From an uncultured Actinomycetes bacterium (lineage in GTDB: Bacteria > Actinomycetota > Actinomycetes > S36-B12 > CAIYMF01): 32,930 bases of DNA. The notes beneath the pieces are model-generated. The model saw nothing but the letters and a program-made list of their open reading frames with translations, had not been told where the DNA came from and ran no database searches. This document shows, in pieces, positions 24,099 through 30,998 of the stretch (positions are counted from its first letter, which is position 1; every line of letters starts with the position of its first letter). The DNA lies in contig CAIXFH010000194.1 in assembly GCA_903918645.1 (NCBI GenBank), positions 1 through 32,930 of the forward strand, written 5' to 3'. A program made the translations under genes and the position numbers.

Positions 24099-27000
24099 AT
24101 GGAAACCCCTAACGCACGCCCTGTGCGCTCGGCCATCGGCCTCGGTGTCTCACTCGCCGTCGCTGCCTCAGGCCTCACTGCTCTGGTTGCTCCGGCGGCC
24201 AACGCGACCGTGGTTCACCCCGCGGCCGCCACGGTGGTACACGCCTCTGTCGTTCGCTCGACAGCGGTGCGTCCCGCCGCGGCTCCTGCCAACTCAGTTG
24301 GCCAGGGCCCGCTCACCAGCTCGTGCAGGACTGTCGCGGGCCGTACTGCATGTGACATCTGGGCCAAGATCGGCGCAGTGTCGGTGCACGATTCGGCCAG
24401 CACTACCAAGAGCTTCCAGGTGTGGAACTTCGTGTCCACATCCGGTGCTGCTGCCACTGGTGCGTCGTCTCTGTTGATTGGCACCGTGGGCGTGCCCATG
24501 GACATCACGCTGCACAACTTGCTGCCTCAGCCTGTGGGCTTCTCGACGCCACAGGTCGATGGTGCACTGTCTGACACCACAGGTGTCGTGCAGGGTTCGT
24601 CCAAGACGTACACGATTACCCCTCAGCGTTCCGGTACCTACATCTACCAGGCTGGTCTCACCTCAAACGGTGCCCGTCAGGTCGGTATGGGTCTCGCTGG
24701 CGCGCTTGTGGTTCGTCCGGCGGTGGGTTCGACCACGGCCTATGACGTCGCCCAGGCGGCGTTCGACGACGAATCACTCATGGTGTATGCCGATGTCGAC
24801 GCCAACCTCGCGGCCGACCCGCTGGGCTTCAACATGCGTAACTACAACCCGCAGTTCCACCTGCTCAACGGCGTGGCATACCCCGATGGTGCCCCCATCA
24901 TCACCGACGCCGGCCGCAAGCTCATGCTGCGATTTGTCAACATCTCGCAGTTGGAGAAGAGCCCGACCATCCTCGGTATCGAGATGACCGCCTTTGCCAT
25001 TGGTGCTCGTCCGATGCCAATCGCTATGACCGAGCCCGGTCGGTTGATCGCGCCAGGTGACACCGTCGACGCATCGATCCTGATGCCTGCCGGCAGCCAC
25101 CGCTACGCGATCTACGACACCCCCGGTGTGCTCAACAACGGCAACTGGGTCAACGGCAGTAACTCGCAGGCAATCGGTGGTGGACTCACGTTCATCCAGT
25201 CCGGCGGTACTGGTGTTGCGCCTCCGACCGGACCTTCGATCTTGAAGTTTGCCGCTGCTGGCCAGCCCGGTGGGCTTGGCCGACCGCTCACCATGTCCGC
25301 GATCCTCGACACCGCCAACCGCGGTGGCGGCGGCATCGCGCAGGCTGAGTACTACATCGACACACTGAACCTCACACCTGGTACGGGGACGCCGCTCTCG
25401 TTCTCAGGTACATCCCCACAAGAGGTGTCGTGGCCGCTGGATGTCGCTGGTCTCTCGTCTGGTCTGCACAACGTCTACCTCCGCGCGCAGGACAGCTTCG
25501 GCTCGTGGGGCCCAGTCGCAACCTTGGTTGTCAAGGTTGACGCAACTGGCCCACTCGTCACCGGTGTCGTCCTGAGCTCGCCCACCACAAGTGGCCGCGC
25601 TGACTTGGGCTTCACGGCCACCGCCAACGACACCACGACGGGTGGCAGCAACAGCATCGCCGCCCGTTACTGGCTCGACGGAACCGCCACACCTCCGGTC
25701 AGCCCGATCGCGCTCACCACTAACGGTCCTCGCATCATCGCGGCGATCGATGGCATCATCCCGATGGCCACTCTCGCTGGTCTCGCTCAGGGACAGCACA
25801 CGCTGTACATCCAGGCGCAAGATTCCTTCCGCCAATGGGGTGTGCCTACCGCGACAGTGTTCGGTGTCGATTTCACTGCGCCAGTAACTTCGGCTGCCGT
25901 GATAACTCCGGGTGCCACTAACGGTGTCTCGGTCTGTGACCTCACCGGTGCTGGCGCAAACCCCGGGCCCCTACTGGGTAACCCATGTCTGACCAACCCT
26001 GCATCACCAGGAACCTTCACCATCACGGCCGACGCTGTCGACCCTGTTGTCAACGGTGTCAACAGCGCGATCACCAAGGTCGAGGCCTACCTGATGAACT
26101 GCAACCCGACCTGTCCGGCTCTGCCGCCGACTGGCTCGACCAACTCACTCCAGCTCTCACCAGCCGGTGCGGGTGTGGCGGCGGGCTCCACGCACTACAC
26201 CGGACAGCTTCCGCTGTCGTGGTTCGGTGCGTACCGCAACGCCAGCATCACCATCAAGGTGGTCGCCATCGACGCCGCGGGTAACCGTGTCGACGGAGGC
26301 ACCTCCACCAAGATGGTGGTTGACCAGCTAAACCCGGTCGTCTCGGCCGGTGGAACCATCACGCAGGGCACCTGGGTGCCGGACAACGCACCCACCTCGA
26401 CCGCTGCGAACTACACCAACGATGGCTCTGCACTGCTGAGCGTGCCGGCATCAGATGGCACCGTCGGTGCTGCTGGAGTCTCGGGCGTAGCCTTTGCTGA
26501 GTACTGGATTGGCGCAGACCCGGGCATCGGCAACGGCACCCGGATCACGCTCAACGTCGTCAACGGGCGCTTCGAGGGCACGCTTGACCTCAATGCTCTC
26601 GGCAACGTCCGCGGTGGTTCCATCTCGGTGAACGTCCGAGTGCAGGACTTCGCGAACAACTGGAGCCCGGTCGCAGTAGTGACCGGCACCCTCGTGCCGG
26701 TGACGGTCTTCGCGAACGACCTCGAGGCCACTGTGGCCTCGCCGTTCGGGTGGACCGCGGTCACGGGTGCTCCCACTCGCTCAACAGTGACGCCGATCGG
26801 CGGCGCCGCTAGCTTGCTAGCTGCTCCCGCTGACGCGGCCGTCACCAAGACCGCGACGGGTGCGTCAGGCGCCGTTACAGTGACGCTGGCAACAGCTGGC
26901 GGAACTAGCGGTGTCGTGGTCGGACAGGCAGTTTCGGGTACTGGTGTCAGCATCGGTGCCACCGTCACGGCCATCAACACCGGAACGCGGGTAGTGACCC

Positions 27001-27752
27001 TCTCGGTCTCTAACTACGCAGCGGTGTCGGGCACGCTCACCTTCCGAGCAGTCGGATTCGTGAGCCGCACGGTACCCACCACGGGTACTCCGGCTCTGAC
27101 CACGGAGTTCGCGGCGCACTTCACCATGAACACCACCTCGGCAACCGCTGGTACGGCTAACCCCGTCACGGTGCTGCAGGGGTTGGCTGGCACGCTCAGC
27201 GCATACCAGGTGCAGTACGCCCGGTCCGCCAATGTCACCACGACGGCCACCGGCACTAGTGGCGCCAGCACCATCACGGTCGCGAGTGTGACCAACTTGG
27301 TGGTGAACCAGTCGGTAACCGGAACGGGAATCCGAGCCGGTGCCTACATCACGGCCATCAACACAGTCACTCGAGTGGTCACCCTTTCGGGAACCAACAC
27401 GGGCACTGTGTCCGGGACCATGACCTTCAGCTTGGTCTCCTTCCGGGTCAACATGGCCACCACCACAGCTGCTGTCACCAGCGGTGCTTGGACCACTCTC
27501 ACCACGGGGGCGGCCCCAACAACCGGCACGTACGTGGTGACGGTCAACTACCGCCAAGGTGGTGCCACTGGTGCAACGCGAGGCCAGACCGTCATCACGG
27601 TCAACGGTCAGACGATCACTACCTACAGCAACACGGGAACTGCTTCGTCACGTCGAATCAGCAGCGTCCGAATGGGTGTCATTGGTAATGCCGGCACCAC
27701 CGGTGTGTCGATGAAATTCGATACCTTCTCATCCGCTCGCGTCGCCTTCTAA
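24099..27752 (+). CDS. ligand-free multicopper oxidase-fold protein 3 fused to Ig-like and jelly-roll domains
   Basis: About 1,217 residues. A signal peptide (SAIGLGVSLAVAASGLTALV, cleavage near ANA) precedes an Ala/Val-rich linker. Two cupredoxin-like domains (about 70-380) align in layout with protein 2, including VVRPAVGSTTAYD, FHLLNGVAYPD and LRFVNIS, but neither HWHG, HPHG nor HCH equivalents remain. Ig-like repeats follow (about 385-880), for example LHNVYLRAQDSFGSWGP and QHTLYIQAQDSFRQWGV. A C-terminal jelly-roll or concanavalin-like domain (VFANDLEATVASPFGWTAV to the end) is interrupted by two GTGI modules. ATG 24099 is chosen over GTG 24081 because GAGGA (24086-24090) lies eight bases before it. 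I infer a structural subunit that completes the cupredoxin ring and connects it to the cell surface or to the giant protein. Confidence 0.82.
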   Translation: METPNARPVRSAIGLGVSLAVAASGLTALVAPAANATVVHPAAATVVHASVVRSTAVRPAAAPANSVGQGPLTSSCRTVAGRTACDIWAKIGAVSVHDSASTTKSFQVWNFVSTSGAAATGASSLLIGTVGVPMDITLHNLLPQPVGFSTPQVDGALSDTTGVVQGSSKTYTITPQRSGTYIYQAGLTSNGARQVGMGLAGALVVRPAVGSTTAYDVAQAAFDDESLMVYADVDANLAADPLGFNMRNYNPQFHLLNGVAYPDGAPIITDAGRKLMLRFVNISQLEKSPTILGIEMTAFAIGARPMPIAMTEPGRLIAPGDTVDASILMPAGSHRYAIYDTPGVLNNGNWVNGSNSQAIGGGLTFIQSGGTGVAPPTGPSILKFAAAGQPGGLGRPLTMSAILDTANRGGGGIAQAEYYIDTLNLTPGTGTPLSFSGTSPQEVSWPLDVAGLSSGLHNVYLRAQDSFGSWGPVATLVVKVDATGPLVTGVVLSSPTTSGRADLGFTATANDTTTGGSNSIAARYWLDGTATPPVSPIALTTNGPRIIAAIDGIIPMATLAGLAQGQHTLYIQAQDSFRQWGVPTATVFGVDFTAPVTSAAVITPGATNGVSVCDLTGAGANPGPLLGNPCLTNPASPGTFTITADAVDPVVNGVNSAITKVEAYLMNCNPTCPALPPTGSTNSLQLSPAGAGVAAGSTHYTGQLPLSWFGAYRNASITIKVVAIDAAGNRVDGGTSTKMVVDQLNPVVSAGGTITQGTWVPDNAPTSTAANYTNDGSALLSVPASDGTVGAAGVSGVAFAEYWIGADPGIGNGTRITLNVVNGRFEGTLDLNALGNVRGGSISVNVRVQDFANNWSPVAVVTGTLVPVTVFANDLEATVASPFGWTAVTGAPTRSTVTPIGGAASLLAAPADAAVTKTATGASGAVTVTLATAGGTSGVVVGQAVSGTGVSIGATVTAINTGTRVVTLSVSNYAAVSGTLTFRAVGFVSRTVPTTGTPALTTEFAAHFTMNTTSATAGTANPVTVLQGLAGTLSAYQVQYARSANVTTTATGTSGASTITVASVTNLVVNQSVTGTGIRAGAYITAINTVTRVVTLSGTNTGTVSGTMTFSLVSFRVNMATTTAAVTSGAWTTLTTGAAPTTGTYVVTVNYRQGGATGATRGQTVITVNGQTITTYSNTGTASSRRISSVRMGVIGNAGTTGVSMKFDTFSSARVAF
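26850..27044 (+). repeat. GTGI module copy 6 (in oxidase-fold protein 3)
   Basis: Exactly 195 bp, encoding TATGASG through VSGTLTF (about residues 918-982), core VSGTGVSIGATVTAINTG. It lies inside the C-terminal jelly-roll region between GGAASLLAAPADAAV and FVSRTVPTTGTPAL. Confidence 0.8.
27237..27428 (+). repeat. GTGI module copy 7 (in oxidase-fold protein 3)
   Basis: 192 bp, encoding TTTATGTSGAST through VSGTMTF (about residues 1047-1110), core VTGTGIRAGAYITAINT. It lies between AYQVQYARSANV and SFRVNMATTT of the same jelly-roll region. It shares the INTxTRVVTLS segment with copy 6. Confidence 0.8.
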
Positions 27753-27767
27753 TTCTGGAGATCTGAA

Positions 27768-28235
27768 ATGAACAGCATGATCACCATGTCGCCGCGGGCG
27801 ATAGCACTGGGTGCGGTGGTGGCCCTGGCCACCGGCGCACTCCTGGTCTCCTCCGTGGCGACCCGCCAGGACGTGCACGCAGCTGACAGCAACACGGCGG
27901 TTCCGACCAGCCGTGTGATGGAAGCTACCGCCGGTATCCGCGTTCTCAGTGCCCACTCAGTGGGCGATGGCGGAATCATCGACCTGCGTTACCAAGTGCT
28001 CGACGCCAACAAGGCATCCATCGTTGAGGGTGATGTCACAAAGACGCCACAGATCACGGACGTGGACTCTGGGGCAGTGCTGCACGATACTGCTGCCATG
28101 AGGCACGGACATGCGATGCGCCCAGCGGGCGAGTACTTCCTCCTGTATTACAACCAGGGTGGCTCAGTTAAGCCAGGTGACTTCATCAATGTCTCCATTG
28201 ATGGTGTGACCTTGAACGACGTGCCGGTGACGTGA
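27768..28235 (+). CDS. small exported protein with His/Met cluster, putative copper-handling
   Basis: A 155-residue protein with an N-terminal hydrophobic segment (AIALGAVVALATGALLVSSV, about 11-30), probably a signal peptide or anchor. The compact domain after it includes AGIRVLSAHS, IDLRYQVLDANKAS and EYFLLYYNQGG, then SVKPGDFINVSIDGV. Between these lies MRHGHAM (M111, H113, H115, M117), a plausible copper-binding patch. I do not recognise a named family with certainty. GGAG (27757-27760) lies seven bases before the ATG. Its stop overlaps the CopC-CopD start (GTGA), so expression is coupled to a copper importer-like protein. A role as copper chaperone for the oxidases is inference. Confidence 0.78.
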   Translation: MNSMITMSPRAIALGAVVALATGALLVSSVATRQDVHAADSNTAVPTSRVMEATAGIRVLSAHSVGDGGIIDLRYQVLDANKASIVEGDVTKTPQITDVDSGAVLHDTAAMRHGHAMRPAGEYFLLYYNQGGSVKPGDFINVSIDGVTLNDVPVT

Positions 28236-29965
28236 TCTCATTTCGTCGCATTGGAGCGGCCGTTCTGAGTGGAGCAGTGCTAGCGATAGCACTCTCGCTC
28301 GGAGCGGCCGCTCCCGCGTCTGCCCACGCGCAGGTCATCTCAAGCTCACCCAGCGATGGGCAGCGGGTCGAGACCTCGCCTAAGGCATTGACGTTTCTGC
28401 TTTCCGAGAAGGCTGACCTCACCACTGCCATCGTCACCATCACCGCTGGTGCCGGATCGATCGATGCCTTGGGAACGCCGGTCATGCGTTCGGTCAATGA
28501 CGTCGGCCGCGAGACCATTGATGTGCCAGTCAAATCGGCGTTGACGCCGGGCCTATATCGCGTGACTTTCACCGCGGCCTCGGCGATCGATGGCCACACG
28601 GCAAGTTCGGAATTTATCTTCGGCGTGCAAACTGACGTATCCGCACCACTCGGTGATGAGTCGCAGAGCAGCTCAGCCAGTGTCGCCGACCGAATTCGTT
28701 CGCTCCTGCAAGGCATCACCCTGATCGGCGCCGGCATCGCTTTCGGGCTGTTGATGCTTTCTCCCGTCGCTGGCGGCCGTGGCAATCGGGCGGCGCTCGT
28801 AGTCTCGGTACTCGCCGGTGTCGCCGCGTTACTCGGTGGGGTTATCTGGCACACCGGTAACGGTCTGGTCGTCGCGGCCACTGGCGCAATCGGTGCCGCG
28901 CTTCTGGCTGTGCTCGCGATCGTGCCAACTGCTGGTTCGCGGGCCCGCCTCTGGTTAATCGCTCTGGGCCTTGTGGTCGCGGTCGCCCCACTTGCGCTCG
29001 TCGGACACGCAGCCGCCCAAGGCACGCTGATGACCACCTTCTCAGCGCTGCACGTCGTCACCACAGCAGCGTGGGCCGGCTCGGTCATCGCCGCAGCCTT
29101 CTTGATCGCGCGTGGGGGCCGTAGGTCGCGAGCATCGATCTTGTCGCGCACGTCGCTCGTAGCGAGCGTGACCTTCCTGATCTCACTCATCACTGGCCTC
29201 CTGCTTGCCAATGGCCTAGTCCCTTCCGTCGCGGGCCTGTTCGGCTCCTTGTACGGCTGGGGACTGGTCGCGAAGGTGACCCTGGTCATCCCGGTGCTGT
29301 TGCTGGCCATCTGGACTCGTACTCGGCTGCGCAGCGGCAAGCCGTCGTCAGTCGTGCTCGAGGCCAGCTTGCTCGGCATCATCCTGGTACTCGGCGTTCT
29401 CGTCGCGTCGCAGCCGCCGCCGGCGGCCGAGAAGTTCCAGCCCACTCCGAGTTGGCAGGCCGACACTGCTGCGGCTGGGCTCAATGCTGATGATCTGCTG
29501 GTCAGCGTGCGAGTGGATCCCAATACCCCTGGGTCACGCTTTCTCGTCATTCGCGTCGACAACACTCGTCGGCCGTCCCCGGGTGAAATCATCGGGGTTA
29601 AGGCTGCTCTTGGTGCCGATGCACCGGTGGCTCTAGAGAAGGCCGCCGACGGTTTGTGGACCACCCGAATCGATGTCACTTCTGCAGGTCCGCAGGCCAT
29701 TCATGTCGAGGTTTCCCGTCCGCAGCTCCCTGTTGCGATTGCCAACAGCACCTGGACCGTTGCCCCCACTCGCGGCACGCTGGTCGGTGGCGCTGCACTC
29801 GGTGCCTACATTGGCATTGCCATCGCTGGCTTGGTGTCCTTGACCCTGCTTGGCCTAGTCCTGGAAGGCTTCCTGGGTCGTCGTCGAGTAGCCGATGCTG
29901 ATGGTGAGCTCGACTCTGACTCTTCGCCGTCGGATCCCGATGATCGAGAGCCCGTCTCGGTCTAG
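28232..29965 (+). CDS. CopC-CopD fusion copper protein (YcnJ-like)
   Basis: A 577-residue membrane protein. A signal peptide ends at ASAHAQV, leaving H32 as the N-terminal copper ligand of a CopC domain; its partner is probably the histidine in AIDGHTASSEF. From about residue 155 a CopD-type bundle of eight or so helices follows, including VGHAAAQGTL and LHVVTTAAWAGSVIAAAFLI, which hold conserved membrane histidines. A C-terminal beta domain (about 400-510) and one last helix end in an acidic tail. The GTG start has no ribosome site of its own and overlaps the previous stop, implying coupled translation. CopC/CopD proteins move copper across the membrane. Here it is the last gene of the oxidase run and probably serves copper supply or homeostasis for it. 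Confidence 0.9.
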   Translation: MISFRRIGAAVLSGAVLAIALSLGAAAPASAHAQVISSSPSDGQRVETSPKALTFLLSEKADLTTAIVTITAGAGSIDALGTPVMRSVNDVGRETIDVPVKSALTPGLYRVTFTAASAIDGHTASSEFIFGVQTDVSAPLGDESQSSSASVADRIRSLLQGITLIGAGIAFGLLMLSPVAGGRGNRAALVVSVLAGVAALLGGVIWHTGNGLVVAATGAIGAALLAVLAIVPTAGSRARLWLIALGLVVAVAPLALVGHAAAQGTLMTTFSALHVVTTAAWAGSVIAAAFLIARGGRRSRASILSRTSLVASVTFLISLITGLLLANGLVPSVAGLFGSLYGWGLVAKVTLVIPVLLLAIWTRTRLRSGKPSSVVLEASLLGIILVLGVLVASQPPPAAEKFQPTPSWQADTAAAGLNADDLLVSVRVDPNTPGSRFLVIRVDNTRRPSPGEIIGVKAALGADAPVALEKAADGLWTTRIDVTSAGPQAIHVEVSRPQLPVAIANSTWTVAPTRGTLVGGAALGAYIGIAIAGLVSLTLLGLVLEGFLGRRRVADADGELDSDSSPSDPDDREPVSV

Positions 29966-30008
29966 CGCCTGCGACTCGCCCAATGTGCGGGGCTACTGTG
30001 GCCTTGCC

Positions 30009-30944
30009 ATGACAACCGATAGTTCAACGACCCTGACGTCGAGTCAGGCTGTCGTGCGCGCAGGTCTTATGTGGGCTTTCGTGGGGGTGTTGCTCTTCTC
30101 CTTCTCGGTGCCGATGACCAAGGTTGCGATTGGTGGGTTCAACCCGTTCTTCACTGCGACTGGTCGCGCTGTGATCGCCGGCGCGATTGCGGTCGTGGTG
30201 CTCTTGGCCCGACGCGTGCCCTTTCCTGACCGTCAGTATTTGCGGCCGTTGATCTTCACGATGATGGGGGCTGTGTGGGGTTGGCCGATCATGCTTGGCT
30301 TCGCTCTACAGCGGACGACCGCGGCTCATGCTGCAGTGATCTCCGCGTTCATGCCGCTCACGACAGCGCTCTTCGCCGTGCTACGAAGCCACGAGAAGGT
30401 GTCGAAGTCTTTCTGGCTGGCGGCCTGCGCAGGAAGTTCCGCTTTGGCCGTATTCGCGCTCTCGCGGGGTGGAGCCGAGGGCGGTGATCTCGTCGCTGAC
30501 CTTCTGGTGGTAGGCGCGGTGCTGTCGTCATCGTGGTGCTACGTGGAAGGCGCGGAGGTAAGCCGGGCAATGCCTGGCTGGCAAGTGATCTCGTGGGTGG
30601 TGGTTCTCGCCCTACCGCTGACCTTGCCGCTGTCGTTCGTGCTCTGGCACGTGACGAGTTCGTCCTACACACCTACTGGTCTTCAGTGGGCTGCGTTGAT
30701 CGGCCTAGGTGTGTCGTCGATGTATCTCGGATTCTTCGCCTGGTACCGCGGCCTCGCGATGGCTGGCACGGCGCACGGTGGTCAGGTGCAGCAGTTGCAG
30801 GCGCTGCTCACGCTGATGTGGTCAGCGCTGCTCCTTGGTGAAGTCGTCACCTGGCCGACTATTGCTGCCGCATGTGTCGTGATCGGCTGCGTGGTGTGGG
30901 CCCAACGCAGCCGGGGCATCATCACCCTTGCGCCGGAGGAGTAG
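30009..30944 (+). CDS. EamA-family (DMT superfamily) transporter
   Basis: A 311-residue protein with ten hydrophobic segments in two EamA halves. The first half runs from LMWAFVGVLLFSFSVPMTKV to about residue 150; the second includes LVADLLVVGAVLSSSWCYVEGAEV and SMYLGFFAWYRGLAMAGTAHGG, with LLLGEVVTWPTIAAACVVIG near the end. Such proteins export or import small metabolites such as amino acids; the substrate cannot be told. The ATG at 30009 is preferred; the frame is open further upstream but overlaps the CopC-CopD gene. It has only a weak ribosome site and is probably independent of the copper genes. Confidence 0.88.
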   Translation: MTTDSSTTLTSSQAVVRAGLMWAFVGVLLFSFSVPMTKVAIGGFNPFFTATGRAVIAGAIAVVVLLARRVPFPDRQYLRPLIFTMMGAVWGWPIMLGFALQRTTAAHAAVISAFMPLTTALFAVLRSHEKVSKSFWLAACAGSSALAVFALSRGGAEGGDLVADLLVVGAVLSSSWCYVEGAEVSRAMPGWQVISWVVVLALPLTLPLSFVLWHVTSSSYTPTGLQWAALIGLGVSSMYLGFFAWYRGLAMAGTAHGGQVQQLQALLTLMWSALLLGEVVTWPTIAAACVVIGCVVWAQRSRGIITLAPEE

Positions 30945-30998
30945 CGCGCGGGCAGACCTCGCTCGCTTGGTTGCTCGCTGCTGGGAGAGGATGAGCCA

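Noticed and set aside
14197-27428. Insertion sequences or retroelement as the source of the GTGI copies
   Set aside because: The copies are entirely coding, lack terminal repeats and target-site duplications, and no transposase or reverse transcriptase is present.
28186-29700. 504-codon minus-strand open frame
   Set aside because: It lies antisense to the CopC-CopD gene, whose frame has clear domains; the predicted protein is Ala/Arg/Ser/Thr-rich shadow sequence with no family features.
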